A DNA stretch of 11,008 nt. Origin: Spirochaetaceae bacterium (GTDB lineage: Bacteria > Spirochaetota > Spirochaetia > Treponematales > Breznakiellaceae). The stretch spans positions 1 through 11,008 of the forward strand of contig JAISLM010000020.1 in assembly GCA_031290855.1 (NCBI GenBank). The letters are read 5' to 3'. Positions 1 to 7,000 of this stretch are shown in pieces. Position 1 is the stretch's first letter, and the number at the start of each line of letters is the position of its first letter. Under the pieces are notes generated by a model, which worked only from the letters and a program-made list of their open reading frames with translations, was not told the origin of the DNA and searched no databases. The position numbers and the translations under genes were made by a program.

Positions 1-8
1 ACAAGATA

Positions 9-95
9 CCCCGCCTTATCCCTTCCTTTTGGGGTTAAGAAGGCGGTAGAACGTCAGGCAAAACAGCTTGACGCTGTTTTGTGGCGGGGAGGTTC
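9..95. repeat. Nested inverted repeats at the window start, with alternative pairings
   Basis: No gene is visible. The arm CCCCGCC (9-15) is complementary to GGCGGGG (83-89). The overlapping CCGCCTT (11-17) is complementary to AAGGCGG (40-46), so the two pairings exclude each other. Between them is a perfect 9-bp hairpin, CAAAACAGC (59-67) with GCTGTTTTG (73-81) and loop TTGAC. The stretch GGCGGGGAG followed by GTTCATTCGCA (83-102) shares words with the inverted repeat near 10726-10770. It reads as repeat debris or a structured RNA end. It may continue upstream of the window. Confidence 0.5.
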
Positions 96-163
96 ATTCG
101 CAAAGTCTGGTTTAATACCCTGCCGAACCTTCGGTTCGCGCTTGCCGTGCGGAGGCTCATCCA
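96..163. repeat. 68-bp dispersed repeat, copy 1
   Basis: This stretch matches 3575-3643 in the same orientation with four mismatches and one inserted base. It contains the hairpin CGAACC-TTC-GGTTCG (125-139); in the other copy the loop reads TTA and the stem is unchanged. It lies upstream of the lipoprotein gene, whereas the other copy lies just after rsmE. No open reading frame or T-run goes with it. The family is not recognised. Confidence 0.7.
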
Positions 164-191
164 TGAGTAAATTGTCCTTAACTGTATTTTC

Positions 192-209
192 GTGACACTT
201 AATTGTCAC
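192..209. promoter_or_regulatory. Near-perfect palindrome, possible operator
   Basis: GTGACACTTAATTGTCAC is an 18-bp dyad with one mismatched pair, about 100 bp upstream of the presumed promoter of the lipoprotein gene. Its symmetry suits a dimeric regulator. The half-site spacing does not match the CRP or FNR consensus, so no regulator is named. Confidence 0.3.
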
Positions 210-307
210 CCGGAAATATTTTCTTAATCCCTATGCGACAGACGCTTGACCGGGCAGGGGCGGCTTCCACCACCGGTGAATAAGCTTACCGGAACCGAAA
301 TTCATGC

Positions 308-313
308 TATACT
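308..313 (+). promoter_or_regulatory. Candidate -10 box upstream of the lipoprotein gene
   Basis: TATACT is a good -10 hexamer. A weak -35 (TTACCG, 286-291) sits 16 bp upstream, within an inverted repeat (273-279 with 286-292). Transcription from here would begin near 320. That leaves either a leader of about 75 nt before the TTG start at 397 or an almost leaderless GTG start at 322. Confidence 0.4.
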
Positions 314-396
314 AAAGATAAGTGAAGTATTGGAAAAAACGGCGGAGGGCCGCGCACGGTACGGGCGGATGTTTGGCGAATGACGGAGGATACGGG

Positions 397-999
397 TTGA
401 AGCGGTTTTTGTTGGGGGCGGCGGTCTTCGCGTTGGCTGTTTCGTGCGCGCCGGTGCGCTCCAGGATGAAGCTTGTGCAGGGTAATGTCTACTTTTCGCG
501 CGGGATGTACGCGGAGGCGGTCGGCCTATATATCGAGGCGGCAGACGATCCCGCGATCGCGCCTTACGCGGCCTACTCGCTCGGTGTCGCCTATGCCGCG
601 ATGGAACAGGACGATGCCGCGCTTGCCCGTTTCGGCGCGGCCGAGAAGAGTGTTTTGCCTGAGGCGAACCGCGAGCTTGTATACCGCAGCCGTTACAACA
701 GCGGGATCGTCCGCTTTACCAACGGCGATTTTGAGGGTGCGGCGGACGACTTCAAGAGGGCGCTCGAAGTGGACGGGTCGCGTGTCGACGCGAAGCTCAA
801 TTTCGAGCTGAGTATCCTGTCTATGAGGCGAAAGAGAGAGGAGGCGCAGGTTAGAACGACGCAGAAGGGTTCCGTTACGGAAAACGACGAGCGCCGGAAA
901 AGTGAGATTCTGTTCAACTTTGTCCGTCAAAAGGAATCAAACCGCTGGAAAAGCTGGGACTTCTCCGGTGAAACGGATTGGGAAGGGCCTGACTATTGA
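397..999 (+). CDS. TPR-repeat lipoprotein, BatC-like
   Basis: This is a predicted 200-residue lipoprotein on the periplasmic side of a membrane. Residues 1-17 form a signal peptide with a positively charged start, a hydrophobic core and a spirochaete-style lipobox AVSC, giving lipid-modified Cys17. Helical TPR-like units follow at about 24-52, 58-88 and 99-130, the last with the typical GDFEGAADDFKRALEVD pattern. The basic tail around FVRQKESNRWKS resembles spirochaete BatC-type TPR proteins of the aerotolerance (Bat) group. No batA or batB is visible here, so that link rests on family resemblance. The TTG start is chosen because GGAGGA (385-390) lies 6 nt upstream and the signal peptide then begins at once. 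A GTG at 322 in the same frame would add 25 residues. TPR proteins generally act as protein-binding scaffolds; the partner is unknown. It is probably co-transcribed with cimA downstream. Confidence 0.7.
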   Translation: MKRFLLGAAVFALAVSCAPVRSRMKLVQGNVYFSRGMYAEAVGLYIEAADDPAIAPYAAYSLGVAYAAMEQDDAALARFGAAEKSVLPEANRELVYRSRYNSGIVRFTNGDFEGAADDFKRALEVDGSRVDAKLNFELSILSMRRKREEAQVRTTQKGSVTENDERRKSEILFNFVRQKESNRWKSWDFSGETDWEGPDY

Positions 1000-1015
1000 C
1001 TTTCTGTCAGGGCCC
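985..1015. other. Inverted repeat across the lipoprotein stop codon
   Basis: GGGCCTGAC (985-993) pairs with GTCAGGGCCC (1006-1015) with one bulged G, around a 12-nt loop that contains the TGA stop. There is no T-run, so it is not a classical terminator. It could be a weak attenuator or an RNA-stabilising hairpin between the lipoprotein gene and cimA. Confidence 0.4.
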
Positions 1016-1104
1016 GTGCGAAGTCCGCTATTCTTGTGCCGCAGCCGCCGCTTCGTTTCTGGACGGGATGGCGGGACGGCGGCGTGTCATTCGGGGGAAC
1101 ACGG

Positions 1105-2778
1105 GTGAAAATGCTTAAAGACGGGGCCGCACCGGGCGGGCCTTCGGTAGAGATATTCGATACGACGCTGCGGGACGGGGCGCAGGGCGAGGGGATGAGT
1201 TTTTCGATACAGGACAAGCTCGCGATCTGCACGGCGCTGGACGAACTGGGCGTGGCCTGGGTAGAGGCCGGCAATCCGGGCAGCAACCCCAAGGACAAGG
1301 ACTTCTTCCGGCGGGTAAAGAAACTCCGGCTGGAAAACGCCCGGCTCTGCGCGTTTGGTTCTACACGGAAGAAAGGTGCTAAGGCCGGGGAGGACGAGCA
1401 GCTTGCAAGCCTTCTTTCGGCGGAAACGGAGTTTGTCGTCGTATTCGGGAAGGCGTCGACCTTGCACGTCCGGGAGGTACTGAAGGCGAGCCTGGACGAG
1501 AACCTTGCGATGATAGCCGAGACGCTGGAGTTTCTGCGTAGGGAAGGTAGGACGGTCTTCTTTGACGCGGAACACTTCTTCGACGGCCTGGCGCAGAACC
1601 GCGACTACGCGCTTAAAAGCGTGAGGACGGCGGCGGAGGCGGGCGCGGCGCGGATAATCCTCTGCGACACGAACGGCGGCAGTTTTCCGGGCGCGGTAAC
1701 AGAGGGAACCCTGGCCGCGGCGCGGTGCCTGGAGGGGCTGCGGGGCTGCGGCGCGGCGCTTGGTATTCACGCGCACAACGACTCAGGCCTTGCCCTGGCC
1801 TGCTCGATAGCGGCCCTCGATGCGGGCGCTTCCCATGTGCAGGGGACGCTGCTGGGCTTCGGGGAACGCTGCGGCAACACCTGCCTGGCCGCCCTCATCC
1901 CCAGCCTTGAACGGAAGATGGGCCTGCGCTGCCTGCCGGACGGGAAGCTCTCGCGTCTTACCGATATCAGCAGGCGCGTCGCCGAGATCGCGAACTGCAC
2001 AGTCGGCGATGATATGCCATACATCGGGGCGCACGCATTTTCGCACAAGGCGGGTATGCACGCGGACGCGATACTGAAGGTGAGTTCTTCTTTTGAGCAC
2101 ATCGACCCCGCTCTTGTCGGCAACGGGCGGCGCTTCCTGATGAGCGAGCAGGGGGGACGCGCCGCGATAGCGGAACGGGTCGGGGGACTGGCCCGCGGCG
2201 TCAGCAAGGCCCACCCCGCGATAGGCGCGATTTCGCGCCGCCTGAAGGCGCTGGAGGCGGGAGGCTGGGCCTTCGACGGGGCGGACGCCAGTTTCGAGAT
2301 GCTTGTGTGCAGGGAGTTGGGCCTGTACAAAGGCTTCTTCGACATCATCGCGTTCAGGGTGCAGAGCGAACATCCGGCGGGTAAGCTGATGGAATGCTGC
2401 CACGCCTGGGTGAAGGTCTTTGTGAAGGGTCAGTACGAGATCGCGGCGGCGGAGGGAGACGGCCCGGTCAACGCGCTGGACGGGGCGCTCCGGCGGGGAC
2501 TCCTCCGCTTCTACCCCGAACTGGCGAAGATGCGCCTGTCCGACTACAAGGTGCGCGTTATAGACGGCAAGGAGGCTACCGCCGCGAAGGTCCGCGTACT
2601 GATAGAATCTACGGCCGGAGGCGCCGGCTGGACGACGGTGGGCGTTTCCGCCGACATAATAGACGCGAGCCGCCTCGCTCTGGTGGACTCTATCGAGTAT
2701 TACCTTACACAGACTGAGAAAGGCTCATCCGGGCGCGGAATGCCTTTAGGTACTTCCTCGCTGTCAGAATCAAAATGA
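1105..2778 (+). CDS. cimA: (R)-citramalate synthase
   Basis: The enzyme condenses pyruvate with acetyl-CoA to give (R)-citramalate, the first step of the threonine-independent route to isoleucine; it is cytoplasmic. The 557-residue product has the DRE-TIM barrel at about 14-290. The signature DTTLRDGAQGEG is at 19-30, metal-binding HAHND at 222-226 and GERCGN at 253-258. A linker domain follows with HKAGMHADA at 314-322. A C-terminal LeuA-type regulatory domain at about 397-534 contains GPVNALD, DYKVRVID and TVGVSADIIDAS. The PGSNPKD and FGSTRKKG motifs and the overall pattern fit the CimA branch (TIGR00977 type) better than 2-isopropylmalate or homocitrate synthase. By family, the C-terminal domain binds the feedback inhibitor, typically isoleucine. 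GTG 1105 is chosen because GGGGGA lies a few bases upstream; ATG 1111 or GTG 1036 are alternatives. Its stop overlaps the rsmE start (ATGA), so the two are translationally coupled. Confidence 0.88.
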   Translation: MKMLKDGAAPGGPSVEIFDTTLRDGAQGEGMSFSIQDKLAICTALDELGVAWVEAGNPGSNPKDKDFFRRVKKLRLENARLCAFGSTRKKGAKAGEDEQLASLLSAETEFVVVFGKASTLHVREVLKASLDENLAMIAETLEFLRREGRTVFFDAEHFFDGLAQNRDYALKSVRTAAEAGAARIILCDTNGGSFPGAVTEGTLAAARCLEGLRGCGAALGIHAHNDSGLALACSIAALDAGASHVQGTLLGFGERCGNTCLAALIPSLERKMGLRCLPDGKLSRLTDISRRVAEIANCTVGDDMPYIGAHAFSHKAGMHADAILKVSSSFEHIDPALVGNGRRFLMSEQGGRAAIAERVGGLARGVSKAHPAIGAISRRLKALEAGGWAFDGADASFEMLVCRELGLYKGFFDIIAFRVQSEHPAGKLMECCHAWVKVFVKGQYEIAAAEGDGPVNALDGALRRGLLRFYPELAKMRLSDYKVRVIDGKEATAAKVRVLIESTAGGAGWTTVGVSADIIDASRLALVDSIEYYLTQTEKGSSGRGMPLGTSSLSESK

Positions 2779-3557
2779 ATCTAATCCTTTTTGAAGAAGC
2801 CGAGACGGAAAATCCGCTTAAGAAACGGGACGCCCGAACCGTACACCTTTTAAAAACCCTGCACAAGAAGGAGGGGGACGAGTTTGACGCGGGCATCCTG
2901 GGAGGTAAGCTGGGGAAGGGGCGTATCGAGGCTTTTACGGGGGAGGGAGGCGTTGTATTTTCGCTGTGTCTGACGGTCTCACCTCCCCCGCGCCTCCCCG
3001 TGACGGTGGCGGCGGGTTTTCCGCGCCCGATACAGACGCGCCGCCTGCTCCGCGACCTTTCGAACATGGGTGTCCGGGCGATACATCTTGTGTCCTGCGA
3101 ACTTGGCGACAGGAATTACCTTAAGACGACGCTGCTGTCAGGAGGCGGGGCGCGGGCGGCGCTTATCGAAGGGGCGGTTCAGGCGCGGGACACGGCGCTG
3201 CCCGAGCTTGACGTGTTTTCATCGGTAAAGGACTGGCTGGATAAACTGCCGCCGGAAGGCGGGATCTCCGTCGGCGGGCTAGCCCGTATAGCCTGCGACA
3301 ACGTTGAGCCGGACGGCACGTTTGGCGAGGAGCCGCCCGGCACGGGGCCCTTTACGCTTGCGGTGGGGCCGGAGAGGGGCTGGTCCGACAGGGAACGCCG
3401 CCGGCTTGCCGACGCCGGTTTCAGACGCCTCTCGTTGGGCTGCCGCGCCCTGCGCACCGAAACCGCCTGTGTCGCCGCGGTCTCCGCTCTTGCCACCGCG
3501 CAAGCGCGGAGCGCTTGCTTACGGAGTTTGCCGCAAACACCTCCGGCGTTTTCTTAA
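2775..3557 (+). CDS. rsmE: 16S rRNA (uracil1498-N3)-methyltransferase
   Basis: This SPOUT-class enzyme uses SAM to methylate U1498 of 16S rRNA in the 30S subunit. The 260-residue product has an N-terminal PUA-like part (about 1-70) and a C-terminal trefoil-knot domain. Visible marks are GFPRPIQTRRLL (81-92), LSNMGV (95-100), LAVGPERGW (195-203) and LGCRALRTETA (221-231). The SAM loop, usually GPEGG, reads GPERG here, while the knot strand LRTETA is intact. The ATG overlaps the cimA stop by 4 nt, and translation probably depends on coupling because no clear Shine-Dalgarno sequence is seen. The family core ends near residue 244. The last 16 or so residues (from ARSACL) are encoded by a chain of DNA palindromes at 3500-3560 and look like an accidental tail supplied by a repeat insertion. 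There is no functional link to isoleucine synthesis; the overlap is positional. Confidence 0.88.
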   Translation: MNLILFEEAETENPLKKRDARTVHLLKTLHKKEGDEFDAGILGGKLGKGRIEAFTGEGGVVFSLCLTVSPPPRLPVTVAAGFPRPIQTRRLLRDLSNMGVRAIHLVSCELGDRNYLKTTLLSGGGARAALIEGAVQARDTALPELDVFSSVKDWLDKLPPEGGISVGGLARIACDNVEPDGTFGEEPPGTGPFTLAVGPERGWSDRERRRLADAGFRRLSLGCRALRTETACVAAVSALATAQARSACLRSLPQTPPAFS

Positions 3558-3560
3558 CGC
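3500..3560. repeat. Palindrome chain inside the 3' end of rsmE
   Basis: Three hairpins follow one another: GCAAGCGC (3500-3507) with GCGCTTGC (3511-3518), GTTTG (3526-3530) with CAAAC (3534-3538), and GCGTT (3546-3550) with AACGC (3556-3560). The rsmE stop (3555-3557) lies in the last one. The second copy of the 68-bp repeat starts 15 bp later, so this may be the upstream part of one composite insertion. Confidence 0.55.
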
Positions 3561-3574
3561 TCGCTTACAGCCTT

Positions 3575-3643
3575 ATTCGCAAAGTCTGGTTTAATACCCC
3601 GCCGAACCTTAGGTTCGCGCTTGCCGCGCTGAGGCTCATTCCA
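3575..3643. repeat. 68-bp dispersed repeat, copy 2
   Basis: It matches 96-163 in the same orientation with four mismatches and one extra T near the right end. The internal hairpin CGAACC/GGTTCG is preserved with loop TTA. It occupies the 146-bp gap between the convergent ends of rsmE and uvrB. No terminator with a T-run was found for either gene, so this hairpin may serve as a weak bidirectional one. The remainder, 3644-3703, shows nothing recognisable. Confidence 0.7.
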
Positions 3644-3703
3644 CGGATTCCCGCTTCTACAAGCCATCTCCCCACAGAAGAATCGACAGCCTTCCCGGCA
3701 TCT

Positions 3704-5686
3704 TTAACCGTTAGTTATCCGCTGTATTTCGTCGCGGAGGACGGCGGCCTGTTCGAACTCAAGGCGCTTGGCGTGTTCCAGCATCTCGGCGTTCAGGGCG
3801 GCCAGGAGCTTCTTCCGCTCTGCGGGGACGAGGATGTTGAACGAGTTCCTCAGCGCCTCCGTGGACTTCTCCACGGAGGCGCGCGCCTCCTGTGCGTGCC
3901 GCTCAAGGATCGCCGTTATCGCCTTCTTCACCGTGGCCGGCTTGATCCCGTGCGCCGCGTTGTACTCAAGCTGCGCCTTGCGGCGGCGATCCGTCTCGCT
4001 TATCGCCTCGCGCATCGCGTCGCTCACCCTGTCCGCGTACATCACCACCTTTCCGGCGGCGTTCCGGGCCGCCCGCCCGATGATCTGCACGAGGCTCGTC
4101 ACCGAGCGCAGGAAGCCGATCTTGTCCGCGTCCAGAATCGCGATGAACGAAACCTCCGGCAGGTCGATCCCCTCGCGGAGCAGGTTGATCCCCACCAGCA
4201 CGTCGAAGACACCCTGCCGCAACTGCGTCAGTATCTCGACGCGCTCTATCGTCTCCACCTCGCTGTGGATGTAACGCACCTTGAGGCCGAGCCCCAGGAG
4301 GAAATCCGTCAGGTCCTCCGCCATCTTCTTCGTCAGCGTGAGGACGAGGCTGCGCCCGCCCGACTCTATCGTCCTGCGGATCTCGGCGTAGATATCCTCC
4401 ATCTGGCCCTCGCTGGGGCGAACCTCGATCTCCGGGTCGAGGAGGCCGGTCGGCCTGATCAACTGTTCCACGACGCGGACCGACTGCTTCAACTCCGCCT
4501 CGCCCGGCGTTGCGGACACGTAGATCGTCCTGTCGAGCAGCTCGGCGAACTCGTCGAAGCGGAGCGGGCGGTTGTCCAGCGCGCAGGGCAGGCGGAAACC
4601 GTAGTCCACAAGGTTCCGCTTGCGGCTTCTGTCGCCTGAGTACATCGCGCCGATCTGGGGGAGGCTGACGTGGCTCTCGTCGATGAAGGTGAGGTGGCTC
4701 GCCGGCAGGTAGTCGATCAGCGTGTCGGGCCGCGCTCCCGGCGCGCGCCCGGCCAGCGGCGCTGAGTAGTTTTCTATTCCGGGGCAGTAGCCCATCTCGC
4801 CCAGCATCTCGATATCGTACTCGACGCGGGTTTTCAGCCTCTCCGCCTCCAGAAACTTCCCCTCGCCCTTAAGTTCCTCGTAACGGGCGGCAAGCTCGGC
4901 CTTGATCAGCGGCAGCGCCGCCTCGACCATCGACTGCGGCATCACGAACTGCTTGGCCGGGTACAGCATCGCGCTGTCCAGTTCCTCAAACACCTCGCCC
5001 GACACCGGGTTGAAGCGGCGTATCCGCGTCACCGTCTCCCAGTCCAGGTCGACACGGTAAGCGTCCTCCAGGTAGGCGGGGAAGATTTCGAGCGTGTCGC
5101 CCCGCCGCCTGAAACGCCCGCGCTCCAGCACCGCATCGTTCCGCTCGTACTGCAGTTCGACGAAACGCCGCATCAGCGCCGCCACGTCTACCGTGTCCCC
5201 CTTCGAGAAAGTCGCCGTCATCTTCCTGTAAATCTCCGGTGTCGCGAGACCGTAGATGCACGAGACGGTAGCGATGATGATCACGTCGCGCCTTTCCATA
5301 AGGCTCCGGGTGGCGGACAGGCGCAGCCTCTCGATCTCGCTGTTGATCGAGGCGTCCTTCTCGATGTATAGGTCGCGGCTCGCCACGTATGCCTCCGGCT
5401 GGTAGTAATCGTAGTAGGAAACGTAGTATTCGACCGCGTTGTGCGGGAAGAAGCCCTTGAACTCGCGGTAAAGCTGGGCGGCGAGCGTCTTGTTATGGCT
5501 GATGATCAGTGTCGGCAACTGCGCCGCCTCGATGATCTTCGCCATCGTGAAGGTCTTGCCGGAACCGGTCACGCCGCGCAAAGTCTGGAACCTGTCCCCC
5601 GCCGCGATACCCGCCGCGAGCGCCGAAATCGCCTGCCCCTGGTCGCCCGCCGGCTGGAAAGGGGACTCCACCTGAAACCGCCTCAT
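3704..5686 (-). CDS. uvrB: Excinuclease ABC subunit B
   Basis: UvrB is the damage-verifying helicase of nucleotide excision repair. It receives DNA from UvrA, inserts a beta-hairpin between the strands and recruits UvrC for incision. The 660-residue product has normal family length. It shows Walker A GVTGSGKT (38-45), the beta-hairpin region YYVSYYDYYQPEAYV (87-101), Walker B DESH (336-339), SATP (391-394), helicase motif VI QIIGRAARN (534-542) and a C-terminal UVR domain (about 622-660) for UvrC contact. The start MRRFQVESPF matches the family; in-frame codons further upstream would read back through the promoter. No Shine-Dalgarno sequence precedes the ATG, and a perfect -10 box lies only 7 nt away, which suggests a leaderless message. 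The gene is divergent from dinB. There are no frame problems, and every key motif is present. Confidence 0.96.
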   Translation of the reverse strand: MRRFQVESPFQPAGDQGQAISALAAGIAAGDRFQTLRGVTGSGKTFTMAKIIEAAQLPTLIISHNKTLAAQLYREFKGFFPHNAVEYYVSYYDYYQPEAYVASRDLYIEKDASINSEIERLRLSATRSLMERRDVIIIATVSCIYGLATPEIYRKMTATFSKGDTVDVAALMRRFVELQYERNDAVLERGRFRRRGDTLEIFPAYLEDAYRVDLDWETVTRIRRFNPVSGEVFEELDSAMLYPAKQFVMPQSMVEAALPLIKAELAARYEELKGEGKFLEAERLKTRVEYDIEMLGEMGYCPGIENYSAPLAGRAPGARPDTLIDYLPASHLTFIDESHVSLPQIGAMYSGDRSRKRNLVDYGFRLPCALDNRPLRFDEFAELLDRTIYVSATPGEAELKQSVRVVEQLIRPTGLLDPEIEVRPSEGQMEDIYAEIRRTIESGGRSLVLTLTKKMAEDLTDFLLGLGLKVRYIHSEVETIERVEILTQLRQGVFDVLVGINLLREGIDLPEVSFIAILDADKIGFLRSVTSLVQIIGRAARNAAGKVVMYADRVSDAMREAISETDRRRKAQLEYNAAHGIKPATVKKAITAILERHAQEARASVEKSTEALRNSFNILVPAERKKLLAALNAEMLEHAKRLEFEQAAVLRDEIQRITNG

Positions 5687-5693
5687 AAACGGT

Positions 5694-5699
5694 ATTATA
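5694..5699 (-). promoter_or_regulatory. uvrB -10 box (TATAAT), likely leaderless start
   Basis: On the minus strand a perfect TATAAT ends 7 nt before the uvrB ATG. A start point 6-8 nt after the box would fall on or next to the A of ATG. The -35 region is poor (TATAGA at 18-bp spacing). No LexA-type operator that I can name is evident nearby. Confidence 0.6.
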
Positions 5700-5776
5700 A
5701 CGCAAAGTTTGATTTTTTCTATACGCCCGTTCCTTTTTGTATGGGCGGCTGCGGGAACTCCGTCCACCACCGCTCG

Positions 5777-5806
5777 TTGACATAGAGCGGCGATTCAAGA
5801 TTTGAT
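5777..5806 (+). promoter_or_regulatory. Candidate dinB promoter
   Basis: A perfect -35 TTGACA (5777-5782) is followed after 18 bp by TTTGAT (5801-5806, 4 of 6 consensus). The predicted start lies about 5-7 nt before the dinB ATG at 5819, so the leader would be very short. No Shine-Dalgarno sequence is present. With the uvrB promoter facing away, the 132-bp gap is a divergent control region for two DNA-damage genes. Confidence 0.5.
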
Positions 5807-5818
5807 GACAGTAACGGT

Positions 5819-6979
5819 ATGAAATATTTTCTTCATGCGGATTTGGACGCTTTTTACGCTTCCGTTGAACAACTGGATAACGCGGAGTACTGCGGGAAGC
5901 CCGTAATTGTCGGCGGTCTTCCCGGAGACAGGCGCACTGTTGTTTCCACCGCGTCTTACGAGGCGCGGAGGTACGGCGTTCATTCGGCAATGCCGGTGGC
6001 GCGCGCTTACGAACTTTGTCCGCACGGAGTTTTTTTACGCGGAAACATGAGCCGGTACAGGGAAAAATCCCGCGAAGTTATGAGCGTACTTTCGGAATTC
6101 ACCTCTGATCTGCGGCAAATTTCTATAGACGAGGCTTTCCTCGAAATTACCGGTACGGGACGGCTTTTCGGCCCGCCCGCCGATCTCGCCCGGAAATTAA
6201 AGAAGGCTGTCCGCGAAAGAACCGGACTGACGGTTTCTGCGGGGCTTGCCTCCAACAAGTATGTCGCGAAAATTGCTTCCGGTATGTCAAAGCCGGATGG
6301 ATGCTTCATTGTAGAGGCGGGCGGCGAGGAATATTTTATGCGTTCCCTGCCCGTCGATAAAATATGGGGCGCGGGCTGGAAGGCGCGGGAAAAATTCAGA
6401 AAATACGGATTAAAGACCTGCGATGATATTCACGGGATTTCGGAGCAAAGGCTGTCCTCTCTTTTTGGAAAAGCTTTCGGAAAATTTTTGTACCGCGCGG
6501 TACGCGGGCAGGCGGCGGAAGCATTTGACGACACGCGCCGCTCGCGCTCAATAAGCGCCGAACACACGTTTGACTACGACATGTACGACGAGTTTGCGGT
6601 AGAAACGGCAATCATGAAAATCTGCAATACTCTGATGTACCGCCTGCTGGATTCCCGGCGGCAAAGCAGAACGGTTTTTGTAAAGATACGCTACGGGGAT
6701 TTCTCTACGGAAAGCGCACAGGAAACCTCGGAACATGCGGTCGGCACGATGAACGATATGTTTGAGCGGGTCTGCGCGTTGTTCCGCCGCAAGTACAGAC
6801 GCGGCATGGGCATACGTCTGATCGGGGCGGGCCTGATGAACCTTGAAGCGGACGGCGCAACCCCGGCGGAACTGTTCGATTTTGAAGACGACCGCAAGAA
6901 GAAGCTGGAAAAATGCATTCACGAAATAAACAAGAAATTTCCGGCAGCAGCCATTAAAAAAGCTCGTTTGATATACTAA
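5819..6979 (+). CDS. dinB: DNA polymerase IV (Y-family, translesion)
   Basis: This error-prone Y-family polymerase extends primers past damaged bases. The product has 386 residues, within the family range. The palm carries the catalytic acidic residues Asp8 (HADLDAFYASVE) and Asp104-Glu105 (SIDEAFLE); Tyr13 occupies the steric-gate position that excludes ribonucleotides. VVSTASYEARRYGVHSAMP (41-59) is the finger region and GLASNKYVAKIASGMSKPDG (142-161) is the conserved palm/thumb segment. Helix-hairpin-helix and little-finger domains follow. PAELFDF near 349-355 resembles a QLxLF-type sliding-clamp motif. The next gene upstream, uvrB, is divergent and also a repair gene. Base use is visibly richer in A and T, with many AAA, ATT and TTT codons, than in cimA, rsmE or uvrB. 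This may mean acquisition by transfer or weaker codon selection. Confidence 0.95.
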   Translation: MKYFLHADLDAFYASVEQLDNAEYCGKPVIVGGLPGDRRTVVSTASYEARRYGVHSAMPVARAYELCPHGVFLRGNMSRYREKSREVMSVLSEFTSDLRQISIDEAFLEITGTGRLFGPPADLARKLKKAVRERTGLTVSAGLASNKYVAKIASGMSKPDGCFIVEAGGEEYFMRSLPVDKIWGAGWKAREKFRKYGLKTCDDIHGISEQRLSSLFGKAFGKFLYRAVRGQAAEAFDDTRRSRSISAEHTFDYDMYDEFAVETAIMKICNTLMYRLLDSRRQSRTVFVKIRYGDFSTESAQETSEHAVGTMNDMFERVCALFRRKYRRGMGIRLIGAGLMNLEADGATPAELFDFEDDRKKKLEKCIHEINKKFPAAAIKKARLIY

Positions 6980-7000
6980 ACCTGGCCCGCAATTCGGCTT

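Noticed and set aside
192..209. CRP/FNR-type operator
   Set aside because: The half-sites GTGAC/GTCAC are 8 bp apart, which does not fit either consensus; it is kept only as an unnamed dyad.
1087..1776. Minus-strand frame opposite cimA (229 codons)
   Set aside because: It is a shadow of a gene with full catalytic motifs; the high GC content keeps opposite frames open.
3515..4639. Long plus-strand frame opposite uvrB (374 codons)
   Set aside because: It is antisense to uvrB, whose motifs are complete; its composition (rich in L, R, H, D, V) is that of a shadow frame.
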